64,000 nt of DNA from Bog-473 sp963840435 (GTDB lineage: Bacteria > Actinomycetota > Acidimicrobiia > Acidimicrobiales > RAAP-2): the NCBI GenBank assembly GCA_963840435.1, contig CAWIYY010000003.1, positions 1,334,582 through 1,398,581 of the forward strand, given 5' to 3'. The number at the start of each line of letters is the position of its first letter. Position 1 is the first letter of the stretch. A program made the position numbers and the translations under genes. Below are positions 56,381-64,000 of this stretch, piece by piece. A model generated the notes under the pieces. The model was not told the origin of the DNA, did not search any database, and was given only the letters and a program-made list of their open reading frames with translations.

Positions 56381-57293
56381 ATGGAACTGGACGGATCACT
56401 CGGATTGACGGCGTACCGCGCCCTGTTCGAGCGCGCCCCCGAGGGCATGATCTTCTCGACGCTCGACGGTCAGGTGCATGCGGCCAACCCGGCGGTCTGC
56501 CGCATGCTCGCCATGACCGAGGCGGAGATCCGCCGGCGCGGCCGGACCGCCCTGGTCGACGATCCCGACGACCCCGAGCTCGAGGCCTGGCTGGCCGAAC
56601 GGGAGCGTACGGGCAGCGGTGCCGGCGAGACCAGGCTGCAGCGGGCCGACGGTCGGGTGGTCGACCTGGCCGTGCAGAGCCGCCTCTTCGCGGAGGCCGA
56701 CGGCACCGTCATGTCGTTCAGCGTGTTCCGCGACGTCACCGGCGCGCGCCGAGACGGCGCGGGCGATTGAGGAGCTGAGCGCCCGGGTCGAACGCGCGGC
56801 CCTGACCGACCAGCGCACCGGCCTGGCCAACCGGCGCGGCCTCATCGTGGCCGGGACCACGCTGTGCGCCCGGGCCGACCGCGAGCGCGCCCCGGTCGAG
56901 GTGCTCTATCTCAACGTGCACAACATGGCAGAGCTCAACGAGCGGGTCGGGCGCCGGGGCGGTGACGCCGCGCTGGCCGGGCTGGCCCGCGCCCTGTCCG
57001 GCGCCTTCGGTCCCGACGACGTGCTGGCCCGCATCGCCGGCACGGGATTCCTCGTGCTGGCCTACGCCCTCGACGCCGCGGCCCGCCCCCAGGCGGTGCG
57101 CCGGGTCGAAGCGCTGCTCGACCAGCCCGACACCTTGAACCTCGTCGGCGCCCAGGCCGCACTCTCCTTCGGCTGGGTCACCCGCCCGCCCGGGTCCGAG
57201 ACGTCGCTGGAGGACCTCATCGCCCGGGCCGACCGGGACATGTGGGAGGCGCACAGCGCCACCTGGACCGGGCGGGCCACGCCCAGCGCCTGA
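56381..57293 (+). pseudogene. second PAS-degenerate-GGDEF protein, frameshifted
   Basis: The ATG at 56381, with GAGGGGA upstream, opens a PAS domain (LFERAPEGMIFSTLDGQVH, MLAMTEAEIRRRGR). The frame breaks at about 56740-56752 in a GC repeat, and the GGDEF-like domain continues one base later (ALTDQRTGLANRRGL, LYLNVHNMAELNERVGRRGG) to 57293. The signature is RIAGTGFLVLA, again without GGDEF. The protein is a paralogue of the preceding gene. One extra base restores a frame of about 303 residues, so the break may be a sequence error. Confidence 0.75.
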
Positions 57294-57406
57294 GGAGGTC
57301 GGACCCCTGAATTGGGCGTCCGTTGTCCAATGCCCGTGAACCCTGGCCCGACCCGCCGGCACCGGCCATTTGCCCTGTTCACTGGGTCTGGACTGAGCGG
57401 AAGAAC

Positions 57407-57456
57407 TTCGTAAAATACGACCAACTCGCTTTGCTTTACGAATTCCCCAGTAATAC
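57407..57456 (+). promoter_or_regulatory. promoter region of the sulfate operon with inverted repeat
   Basis: TTCGTAAA (57407-57414) and TTTACGAA (57435-57442) form a perfect 8-base inverted repeat with a 20-base gap. TAATAC (57451-57456) is a candidate -10, only 10 bases from the ATG, so the leader would be very short and no ribosome site is seen. The repeat may be the operator of a sulfur regulator; this is inference. Confidence 0.45.
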
Positions 57457-57465
57457 TCTTGCAAC

Positions 57466-58509
57466 ATGAGTAACCGCGAATACCCTGAACTCGGCGCGCC
57501 TCAGCGGGCGTCGACTGCCCGTCGCGTCGGCCGCATCGCCGGGATCGGCGCCCTCTCCCTCGCTCCCCTGGCCTTCACGGCACTGCCGGCGGGCGCCCAG
57601 GGCGGCTCGGTGAGCCTGGTGGCCTACTCCACGCCCAAGCCGGCCTACACCGTGCTCGATCAAGACTTCGCCGCCACCAAGGCCGGCAGCGGCGTGACCA
57701 TCTCGCCCTCGTTCGGCCCCTCGGGTACCCAGGCCACCTCGGTGGTCGACGGATTGCCGGCCGACGTCGTGAACTTCTCGCTGGAGCCCGACATGGCGAA
57801 GCTGGTCAAGGCCGGCCTCGTCTCGAGCTCCTGGGACAAGGGCGCGACCAAGGGCATGGTGACCAACTCCATCGTCAGCTTCATCGTGCGCCCGGGGAAT
57901 CCCAAGCACATCACCACCTGGGCCGACCTGGTGAAGCCGGGCGTCGGCGTGATCACGCCGAACGTCTTCAGCTCGGGCAGCGCCAAGTGGAACATCATGG
58001 CGGCCTACGGGGCCGAGGTGAAGCAGGGCAAGTCGCCCGCGGCCGCCCAGGCCTACCTCTCCCAGCTGCTGCACCACGCGGTGGCCCAGCCGACCAGCGC
58101 CAGCGCCGCGCTGCAGACCTTCCTCTCGGGCCAGGGCGACGTGTTGCTCGACTACGAGGACGACGGCCTCTACGCCAAGAAGCAGGGGGAGGCGGTCGAC
58201 GTCGTCACCCCGCCCCAGACCATCCTGATCCAGAACCCCATCGCGGTGACCAAGACGGCCAGCTCGTCGGCCAAGGCGTTCGTCTCCTACCTCGAGTCGC
58301 CCGCCGGCCAGAAGGTCTGGGGCCAGCAGGGCTACCGCCCCGTCCTTCCCTCGGTGGCCAAGGAGTTCAAGTTCCCTCAGCCCAAGACCCTCTTCACCAT
58401 CGACTCGCTCGGAGGCTGGACCAGTGTGAACACGAAGTTCTTCGACCCCACGACGGGCATCGTGGCCAAGGTCGAGCAGTCGCTCGGCGTCTCCACGGCC
58501 AGCAGCTAG
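57466..58509 (+). CDS. sbp: sulfate/thiosulfate-binding protein
   Basis: A 347-residue exported binding protein with a signal peptide (residues about 18-44). Family blocks: SLVAYSTPKPAYTVLDQDF, SFGPSGTQATSVVDGLPADV, PGNPKHITTWADLVKPGVG and SSGSAKWNIMAAYGAE, all from the sulfate-binding family. It binds sulfate outside the membrane and feeds the CysTWA genes directly downstream (10 bases to cysT). Confidence 0.92.
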   Translation: MSNREYPELGAPQRASTARRVGRIAGIGALSLAPLAFTALPAGAQGGSVSLVAYSTPKPAYTVLDQDFAATKAGSGVTISPSFGPSGTQATSVVDGLPADVVNFSLEPDMAKLVKAGLVSSSWDKGATKGMVTNSIVSFIVRPGNPKHITTWADLVKPGVGVITPNVFSSGSAKWNIMAAYGAEVKQGKSPAAAQAYLSQLLHHAVAQPTSASAALQTFLSGQGDVLLDYEDDGLYAKKQGEAVDVVTPPQTILIQNPIAVTKTASSSAKAFVSYLESPAGQKVWGQQGYRPVLPSVAKEFKFPQPKTLFTIDSLGGWTSVNTKFFDPTTGIVAKVEQSLGVSTASS

Positions 58510-58519
58510 GAGCACGCGG

Positions 58520-59431
58520 GTGAGCACCGGTCTCCCCGCCGTCGCCGACCTCGGGCCGGCGGTCGGGACCGGTGCGCCCAGCTCCAGCGGACGACAGGGC
58601 CGGCGCCGGCCCGGTAATCCCCCGCCGGCGGTCGAGGTGGCCGGGCGGGTGGCCGCCCGGGCCGCCGGTCCCGTCCTGGCCGTCACCTACCTGTCGCTGC
58701 TGGTCCTCCTCCCCGTCGCCGCCCTCTTCTCGAACGCATTCAGCAACGGCTGGAGCTCCTTCTGGCAGGCGATCAGCTCGCCCGAGGCGGTGGCCGCCCT
58801 GGAGCTGACACTCGTCGCCGCCCTCCTGGTGGCCATCGTCAACTCCATCGCCGGCCTGGCCATCGCCTTCGTGCTGGTGCGCGACGACTTCCGGGGCAAG
58901 GCACTGGTCAGCGCGGTCATCGACCTGCCCTTCGCGCTGCCCACCGTCGTGGCCGGCCTCACCCTGCTCACCCTCTACGGGCCCGCCAGTCCCTTCCACG
59001 TCAACCTGGCCGGCACCCGCATCGGCATCGGTGCCGCGTTGCTCTTCGTGACCCTGCCCTTCTGTGTGCGCAGCGTCCAACCGGTCCTGGCCGAGCTCGA
59101 TGCGGAGATCGAGGAAGCCGCGGAGTCCCTCGGAGCCACCCGGCGCCAGGTGCTGCGCAGGATCCTGCTGCCCAGCGTCCTCCCCTCCGTCCTGGCCGGC
59201 GCGGGTCTGGCCTTCGCCCGGGCCGTGGGCGAGTTCGGCTCGGTCGTGCTGATCTCGGGCAACCTCCCCTTCAAGACAGAGGTGGCGTCCTCCTTCATCT
59301 ACAGCCAGGCCCTGGGCGGCAACCTGGCGGGGGCCAGCGCGGTGTCCATCGTGCTCGTCCTCGTCTCCCTGGCCGTCTTGCTGGCCATCGGGTGGGCCCG
59401 CCGCCGCTTCGACATCACGGAGAAGGTGTGA
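58520..59431 (+). CDS. cysT: sulfate ABC permease CysT
   Basis: A 303-residue permease with six helices after a 45-residue lead. The EAA loop is EAAESLGATRRQVLRRILLP, and GEFGSVVLISGNLPFKTEV is typical of sulfate/molybdate permeases. The start is GTG 58520. It overlaps cysW by 4 bases. Confidence 0.92.
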   Translation: MSTGLPAVADLGPAVGTGAPSSSGRQGRRRPGNPPPAVEVAGRVAARAAGPVLAVTYLSLLVLLPVAALFSNAFSNGWSSFWQAISSPEAVAALELTLVAALLVAIVNSIAGLAIAFVLVRDDFRGKALVSAVIDLPFALPTVVAGLTLLTLYGPASPFHVNLAGTRIGIGAALLFVTLPFCVRSVQPVLAELDAEIEEAAESLGATRRQVLRRILLPSVLPSVLAGAGLAFARAVGEFGSVVLISGNLPFKTEVASSFIYSQALGGNLAGASAVSIVLVLVSLAVLLAIGWARRRFDITEKV

Positions 59432-60261
59432 GCGCGCCGGGCGGTACCCGCCGCTGGCGCCTGCCCCTGCGCTACGCCGTCCTCCTCTACCTGGCCCTGC
59501 TCGTCCTCTTACCCGTGGGCTTCGTGTTCTTCCGAGCCTTTGAGCACGGACTCGGCGCGGCGTGGGATGCCATCACCACGCCGGACGCCCTGCACGCGCT
59601 GTGGCTCACGTTCGTCGTGGCCATCATCGCCGTACCGCTCAACACCATCTTCGGCGTGGGCGTCTCCCTCATCCTGTCCCGCCACCGCTTCCCCGGGGCC
59701 TGGCTGCTCGACGCGCTGGTCGACATCCCGCTGGCCATCTCCCCCGTCGTCATCGGCCTGGCCCTGATCCTCGTCTACGGGCACACCGGCTGGTTCGGCA
59801 ACTGGCTGGCCGCCCGGGGCATCACCGTCATCTTCTCGCTCCCCGGGATCATCATGGCCTCGGCCGCCGTCTCGCTCCCCTACGTGGTGCGCGAGGTGCT
59901 CCCGGTGCTCCAGGAGATCGGCACCGAGCAGGAGCAGGCGGCCCGCACCCTGGGTGCCCGCCCCCTCACCGTGTTCCGCCGCATCACCCTGCCCAACATC
60001 CGGCGCGGCCTGGCCTTCGGCGTCACCCTGACCACGGCCCGGGTGCTGGGCGAGTTCGGCGCCGTGGCCATCGTCTCGGGGGCGATTGCCGGCAAGACCG
60101 AGACCCTTACCCTCTTCATCTCCGACAGCATCGACAACCTCGACCCGCAAGCTGCGTACACCGGTGCGGTGGCCCTGTGCCTCTCCGCGCTGATCGTGCT
60201 CACGGTCCTCACGGTGACGGACCGCAAGCGGGACGAGTGGCACGGAAAGGCAACGGCATGA
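59428..60261 (+). CDS. cysW: sulfate ABC permease CysW
   Basis: A 277-residue permease starting at GTG 59428 (GTGA overlap). Six helices, EAA loop QAARTLGARPLTVFRRITLP, and RVLGEFGAVAIVSGAIAGKT as in CysW. It pairs with CysT to form the sulfate channel. Its stop overlaps the cysA ATG. Confidence 0.92.
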   Translation: MSAPGGTRRWRLPLRYAVLLYLALLVLLPVGFVFFRAFEHGLGAAWDAITTPDALHALWLTFVVAIIAVPLNTIFGVGVSLILSRHRFPGAWLLDALVDIPLAISPVVIGLALILVYGHTGWFGNWLAARGITVIFSLPGIIMASAAVSLPYVVREVLPVLQEIGTEQEQAARTLGARPLTVFRRITLPNIRRGLAFGVTLTTARVLGEFGAVAIVSGAIAGKTETLTLFISDSIDNLDPQAAYTGAVALCLSALIVLTVLTVTDRKRDEWHGKATA

Positions 60262-61235
60262 GCATCAACGTCGAGCACATCTCCAAGAAGTTCGGTGACG
60301 CGGTCGCCCTCGAGGACGTCTCCCTCTCGGTGCCGACCGGTTCGCTCACCGCGCTGCTCGGCCCGAGCGGTGGCGGCAAGTCGACCCTGTTGCGCATCAT
60401 CGCCGGGCTCGACTCCCCCGACACCGGCACGGTGGAGATCGAGGGCGAGGACCTGACCTCGACCCCGGCCCGCAGCCGGGGCGTCGGCTTCTGCTTCCAG
60501 CACTACGCGCCCTTCCGCCACCTGTCGGTCCGGCGCAACGTGGCCTTCGGGCTCGAGATCCGCAAGCGCCCCAAGTCCGAGATCAAGGCCCGGGTGGACG
60601 AGCTGCTCGACCTGGTCGGCCTCTCGCACCTGGGCGAGCGCTACCCGTCCCAGCTCTCGGGCGGCCAGCGCCAGCGCATGGCCCTGGCCCGGGCCCTGGC
60701 CATCGAACCCAAGGTGCTGCTGCTCGACGAGCCCTTCGGGGCCCTCGACGCCCAGGTGCGCGCCCAGCTGCGCCAGTGGCTGCGCGACCTGCACGACACG
60801 CTGAACGTGACGACCGTGCTGGTGACCCACGACCAGGAGGAGGCCATGGAGGTGGCCGACCGCCTGGCCATCATCAACCACGGGCGCCTGGAGCAGGTGG
60901 GCACGCCGACCGACATGTACGACCACCCGGCCAACGAGTTCGTCCTCACCTTCTTGGGCAGCGCCACCCGCCTGCACGACGAGTGGGTCCGCCCGCACGA
61001 TCTGGCCATCCACCGGGTGGAGGACGGGATCCCGCCGCCCGAGGCGGCCGAGGGCCTGGTGACCCGCATCACCCACCTGGGCTTCGAGGTCCGGGTCGAC
61101 GTCGAGCTGACCGAGGGCGGCACCTGCTGGGTCCAGCTGAGCCGGGGCAGCGCGGCCGATCTGCGCCTCGAGGAGAAGCAACAGGTCTGGGTGCGCCGGA
61201 CCGACTCGCCCCTGCCCGACCCGGTCCGGGCCTAG
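60258..61235 (+). CDS. cysA: sulfate ABC ATPase CysA
   Basis: A 325-residue ATPase: Walker A LGPSGGGKSTLLR, Q-loop FCFQHYAPFRHLSV, signature QLSGGQRQRMALARA, Walker B VLLLDEPFGALDA, switch His in LVTHDQEEAMEVA, and a short C-terminal TOBE-like region (HLGFEVRVDVELTEGG). GGAAAGG lies before the ATG at 60258. Last gene of the sulfate operon. The GC hairpin CCCCG-gccc-CGGGG at 61246-61259 may end the transcript. Confidence 0.93.
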   Translation: MSINVEHISKKFGDAVALEDVSLSVPTGSLTALLGPSGGGKSTLLRIIAGLDSPDTGTVEIEGEDLTSTPARSRGVGFCFQHYAPFRHLSVRRNVAFGLEIRKRPKSEIKARVDELLDLVGLSHLGERYPSQLSGGQRQRMALARALAIEPKVLLLDEPFGALDAQVRAQLRQWLRDLHDTLNVTTVLVTHDQEEAMEVADRLAIINHGRLEQVGTPTDMYDHPANEFVLTFLGSATRLHDEWVRPHDLAIHRVEDGIPPPEAAEGLVTRITHLGFEVRVDVELTEGGTCWVQLSRGSAADLRLEEKQQVWVRRTDSPLPDPVRA

Positions 61236-61348
61236 AGAGGCACCGCCCCGGCCCCGGGGGTCTGACGTCGCAGATGTCACCTAGTCCCGGCACGCCGGCA
61301 CGACGACGCAGAGCGGGCGCTGGTTAGACATCCCACGACCGTAAGAAG

Positions 61349-62563
61349 TCAAGCAGCCAGCTCAGAATCCTGCGGCCAGGCCGTCATCTCGTCGTAGAGG
61401 ACCCCTCGGTCCAAGCAGACGTGGAGGATCCCGACCAGACGATTGGCCAGCTGACGCAGGGCCTGTCGATGGGTCTTCTTTCGGGCTCGAAGCTGGTCGT
61501 AGTACCTCTTGGCGCCTGGTGATCGGGTGAGCGCGCAGAAAGCCCACTGGTCACAAGCGTTGCCGATGCGTTTGTTGCGGGCGAAACGGGCCAGGACGAC
61601 GCGGCTGCGACCTGAGGCTTTGGTCACAGGTGACGTGCCGGCATAGTTCTTGCGAGACTTGGGATTCGAGAACCGAGTCCGGTCATCACCGAACTCGCCC
61701 AGCACCCGGGCACCGAGGACCGTCCCTAATCCTGGCAGGGAGAGGACGACCTTGGCGTCCGGGTGCTGCTCAAAATGCTCCGAGAGCGCTGCGTCGAGTT
61801 CGGCGATCTGGGCGTTGAACGAGACAATCAGTGCGACGGCCGAGCGGGTGATCAGCCCGTGGGCCTTGGTGATCAGCTTGGGAGCCTCGAGCTGATCGAC
61901 CCGCAGGGCTTCTTGGATCTCCTCCGCTCGTCGCTCGAGGTTGCGTTGGCGCCCGTGACGTCGAAGCGCTGAGAGGATCTTCGATCGTGACAGTCCCCGG
62001 CCGAGCTCGGGCGTCGGGGCGACCTCGAGGATCGCCAGCGCATCAGTGCTGGCCAGTTCGGTGCCAAAGGCAGCCAAAGCTCCCGGGTAGTACTCGCGCA
62101 ACGACGAGCGCAGCGCATTGAGTTGGCGTTGGCGGCCCCAGATGGCGTTCTGGTGGGCCCGCGCCAAGAGCTTGACTCCCTCGGCCAGCTCCGAATCACC
62201 GGCAATAGGTCGGTGGTTGTGCCGATCCGTGCGGACCAGATCGGCCAGCATCTTGGCGTCGCTGGGATCGGACTTGGCCCCCGACGTGGCGTGGCGCTCC
62301 CGATAGCGAGCGGACGCCAGTGGATTGATGGCAAAGATCTCGTAACCGGCTTCGACCAACGACCAGACCACCAGACCGCGGTCGATCTCGATGCCGACGA
62401 TCACCATCTCTTCATCATCGGCGTGTTCGGCGACGAGCCCATGGAGCTCGCCGATCCCTGCCACGCTGTCCTTGACGCGACGTTTACCCAAGACCGTGCC
62501 TTCTTGGTCCATCACGCAGGCGTCGTGATGATCCTCAGCCCAGTCCACTCCCACAAAGAGCAC
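61349..62563 (-). CDS. IS110-family transposase (DEDD recombinase)
   Basis: A 404-residue recombinase. The N-terminal RuvC-like DEDD domain shows VGVDWAEDHHDACV, the second acid in VGIEIDRGLVVW, and KSDPSDAKMLADLVRTD. The C-terminal Transposase_20 domain shows SLPGLGTVLGARVLGEFGD and the serine motif NYAGTSPVTKASGRSR, which supplies the nucleophile. It starts at GTG 62563 behind AGGAGG. It appears intact and full length. IS110 enzymes are guided by an RNA made from the element's non-coding end. Confidence 0.95.
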   Translation of the reverse strand: MLFVGVDWAEDHHDACVMDQEGTVLGKRRVKDSVAGIGELHGLVAEHADDEEMVIVGIEIDRGLVVWSLVEAGYEIFAINPLASARYRERHATSGAKSDPSDAKMLADLVRTDRHNHRPIAGDSELAEGVKLLARAHQNAIWGRQRQLNALRSSLREYYPGALAAFGTELASTDALAILEVAPTPELGRGLSRSKILSALRRHGRQRNLERRAEEIQEALRVDQLEAPKLITKAHGLITRSAVALIVSFNAQIAELDAALSEHFEQHPDAKVVLSLPGLGTVLGARVLGEFGDDRTRFSNPKSRKNYAGTSPVTKASGRSRVVLARFARNKRIGNACDQWAFCALTRSPGAKRYYDQLRARKKTHRQALRQLANRLVGILHVCLDRGVLYDEMTAWPQDSELAA

Positions 62564-62588
62564 TGCTCCTCCTCTCGCTCATGAGCCC

Positions 62589-62773
62589 GAGGAGATGCGC
62601 AGCGACCTAATGGATCAGTGCTCGAGGCACGACATCCCACCAGCTGTCCGTCTCCTCACCACCCCGGCGGAGCACGCTCTAACCGTAGGGCTCAAGGCCC
62701 TGGTGCGACGAGTGCTCCCGCCAGGTGGCTCGGAGACCAGCCTGCCTTACGCGAGCCGGTCTGGTCCCATTAG
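62589..62773 (-). ncRNA. predicted IS110 bridge RNA (target- and donor-binding loops)
   Basis: Reading the minus strand 5' to 3'. First, a 5' structure (62766-62727) in which GACCAG/CTGGTC and GGCTCG/CGAGCC interleave like a pseudoknot. Second, a target loop: outer stem 62722-62712 with 62675-62666 (10 pairs, one bulge), left guide GCACC (62706-62702), apical hairpin AGGGC-cttga-GCCCT, and right guide GGTTAG (62684-62679). Third, a donor loop: outer stem 62657-62651 with 62595-62589, left guide GTGGGATGTC (62640-62631), apical hairpin GTGC-ctcga-GCAC, and right guide CCATTAG (62613-62607). The guides match the flanks and the element ends respectively. Confidence 0.75.
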
Positions 62774-63028
62774 GTGCCGACGCCTCAGATCTCACGCCAT
62801 CACAGCCGCGTCACGCGTCGGACGAGGATAACGAAGGGTCTCGCCGACCTGTAACGGGGCCGGGCCGGACGCCGGCCGCCGGCCCGATGACGTCGTCGGA
62901 ATCGCTGCTCCCGTCTGCCACGCCGGCCCTCCGTCGCCACGTTCTTGCGCCGGTCGCGTGACCAAGCACCGGCAAGAGCAGGACCCAAATCGCCTGCTCG
63001 CGGCGACACGGCAAGGTCACGGAGACAC
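62774..63028. other. non-coding flank between IS110 and the secreted-protein gene
   Basis: About 255 bases without a recognisable gene. It contains a GC-rich inverted patch (GGCCGGGCCGGACGCCGGCC region near 62853). The first bases next to the element (GTCGGCAC on the minus strand) are the left half of the IS110 target. Confidence 0.5.
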
Positions 63029-63065
63029 GAACGGGGGGCCCACCGGCGTGGCGAGCCCCCCGTTC
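63029..63065 (-). terminator. strong hairpin after the small secreted-protein gene
   Basis: GAACGGGGGGC and GCCCCCCGTTC form a perfect 11-base stem, and the loop holds a second stem CCAC-cggc-GTGG. It begins 28 bases beyond the stop of the minus-strand gene. No T-run follows, typical of high-GC actinobacteria. Confidence 0.75.
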
Positions 63066-63092
63066 ATGGGGTGAACCGATACGTCTAGGAGG

Positions 63093-63566
63093 TCACTTGG
63101 CGATTATGAAGTCCACGCCAGGAGCATTGACGATCTTCAACTTTGAGCCCTTCGAAATGACGCAGACCTCTCCGGACACTGCTGCACCATTCTTCGTGCT
63201 TCCCGTCGTATCCGCAGTCACGGATCCGGTGATCAACTCATCGTCGACGGTCGCCGGGTTCGTGCACTTCGTCCCCGCGGTTGCCGACTCGCTAAAGCTG
63301 GTCGACTTCCCGTTCGCCCACTTCACGGTGGCCGAGGTCGACGTGGCCGATCCCGAGGTCGTGCCCTTCGTCCCGGTGTTGCCGCTGCAATCCGAGAGGT
63401 TGATCTTCGCCGTGCCCATCGAGTTCACTTTCCCGCTCGCTGCGGTGCAGGTGATCCCCTTCGGCTTCGCGGCCCCTGCAGGACCAGCCGTCACGGCCAT
63501 TCCGGCGAGTGGTACCAGAGCGGCCGACCCGGCGATGACCCCGAGCATGATTCGATTCTTGCGCAC
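63093..63566 (-). CDS. small secreted protein (LpqH/19-kDa-antigen-like size and composition), unknown function
   Basis: The open frame extends to 63941, but GTG 63566 has AAGGAG 7 bases upstream and begins a signal peptide (RKNRIMLGVIAGSAALVPLAG, cleavage near AGAAK). The mature part of about 120 residues is rich in Thr/Ser/Gly/Lys with four cysteines (ITCTAAS, LSDCSGN, TKCTNPA, EVCVISK), suggesting a small beta-sandwich with two disulfides. No lipobox Cys is present. The function is unknown. A spaced repeat cluster lies 115-200 bases upstream. Confidence 0.75.
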   Translation of the reverse strand: MRKNRIMLGVIAGSAALVPLAGMAVTAGPAGAAKPKGITCTAASGKVNSMGTAKINLSDCSGNTGTKGTTSGSATSTSATVKWANGKSTSFSESATAGTKCTNPATVDDELITGSVTADTTGSTKNGAAVSGEVCVISKGSKLKIVNAPGVDFIIAK

Positions 63567-63680
63567 CTGTATCTCCTTCATCTCAGTGTTGGCGCGGGGA
63601 GAATCCGCGTGCGCTGACCACGCGGCGAATGCCCCCCGTACGCTTTTCCGCCAAATAGCTTTCTCCTTGAATCCCCCGTT

Positions 63681-63767
63681 GAGGCAACCGGAAAACGATG
63701 CAACCGCGAACGATGCGACAGCGAAATTGATGCAATCGAAGAACGCTGCACCGGTGACCGATGGAAC
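63681..63767. repeat. six degenerate direct repeats, 15-17 base period
   Basis: An octamer near GATGCAAC occurs at 63681 (GAGGCAAC), 63697 (GATGCAAC), 63712 (GATGCGAC), 63729 (GATGCAAT), 63745 (GCTGCACC) and 63760 (GATGGAAC). The period is about 1.5 helical turns. It lies upstream of the secreted-protein gene on the minus strand. The rest of 63567-64000 shows no supported gene. Confidence 0.55.
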
Positions 63768-64000
63768 CGTGTATCGACCTGCGCTTTCCGAAAACGCACC
63801 GGCTCTCACGTCAGACGAACGCGCTGCATGCGCCGGCAGCACAGCGCGACGTGCGGTTCGAACAGTGCTGGCGCGGTGCCGTTGCACCGCGTTTCTGACA
63901 GCGCCGTGACACTTCGTCCCGGCGCCGCACAGTGACCGCACGTTTCTCGCTCAGGGAGCGTTGAGGGGTGATCGGTCGCCCGTCGCGGCGTCACGGCGCA

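Larger units (their letters stand above)
61326..62773 (-). mobile_element. IS110-family insertion sequence with CT core ends
   Basis: The element is about 1.45 kb, with no terminal inverted repeats, as in IS110. Ends were set from the guide RNA model: the 5' end begins CTAATGGGACC (minus strand, from 62773) and the 3' end finishes GTGGGATGTCT (to 61326), both with a CT core. The transposase occupies most of it, with about 210 bases of 5' non-coding and 23 bases of 3' non-coding sequence. The predicted empty site (minus) is GTCGGCACCTAACCAGCG. It sits just after the sulfate operon. Confidence 0.8.

Noticed and set aside
63097..63909. A 270-residue plus-strand frame over the secreted-protein gene
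   Set aside because: It is the antisense of the signal-peptide protein and of the upstream repeat array. The minus-strand gene has a ribosome site, a signal peptide and a terminator.

Overview
The window is a high-GC actinobacterial chromosome segment. Evidence for this is frequent GTG starts, many 4-base GTGA/ATGA gene overlaps, DUF2630 and DUF3039 proteins, a PimB'-type mannosyltransferase cluster, an adenosylcobalamin-dependent ribonucleotide reductase, and Lon without a ClpB partner. The gene mix (CtaG-type oxidase assembly, ArsI, ChrA, class II NrdJ) would suit an aerobic Acidimicrobiia-like lineage. That placement is an inference, because no rRNA or other phylogenetic marker is present.

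Layout. 1-4.9 kb (minus): copper and cytochrome oxidase assembly, with a partial gene at the left edge, a membrane cupredoxin, CtaG, a secreted propeller-like protein and a polytopic protein fused to a Sco1 domain. 5.2-8.6 kb: metal resistance, with an aquaporin-ArsC fusion and ArsI divergent from ArsR across an operator, then a frameshifted ChrA. 8.8-11.7 kb: an APH-fold kinase, a DUF4389 protein and a DMT permease. 11.9-16.3 kb: nrdJ interrupted by a 401-residue LAGLIDADG intein placed exactly before the radical cysteine, preceded by two NrdR-like boxes. 16.4-23.5 kb: glycerol kinase, an SDR/QueA-like/SufR-like operon, an ACT protein, a PlsC acyltransferase, an SMP-30 lactonase and an SGNH hydrolase. 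23.4-29.5 kb (minus): a compact cluster with phosphosulfolactate synthase, a histidine phosphatase, a VOC protein, an acyl-CoA/AMP ligase and two membrane acyltransferases. 29.6-36.2 kb (minus): a long run with AlaC, a luciferase-like oxidoreductase, a ROK kinase, an SRPBCC protein, PimB' and small Cys-rich/redox proteins. 36.3-41.4 kb: rhodanese, methyltransferase, a GntR/ABC operon behind a leaderless promoter, a SnoaL-like protein and a tRNA with anticodon CAT. 41.7-50.5 kb: CaiB-type CoA transferase, DUF402, a YfhO-like membrane protein, DUF4190, an LEH-like protein, DUF2630, Lon and DUF3039. 50.6-61.2 kb (plus): a Ugp-type ABC importer, two PAS/degenerate-GGDEF proteins and a sulfate ABC importer. 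61.3-62.8 kb: an IS110 element. 63.0-64 kb: a small secreted protein behind a six-copy spaced repeat.

The strongest new observation is in the IS110 element. Its 5' non-coding end folds into two guide-bearing internal loops. One matches the element's own two ends and the other matches the two flanking chromosomal sequences, all meeting at a CT core. This fixes the element at 61326-62773 and predicts its bridge RNA, the donor junction and the empty target site.

Several genes (chrA, the luciferase-like gene, pimB' three times, the PH-SHOCT gene and the second PAS-GGDEF gene) are broken by single-base shifts, mostly one-base insertions in short runs or GC repeats. Sequencing or assembly error is at least as likely as true decay, so these are annotated as frameshifted genes with the reconstructed reading frame.
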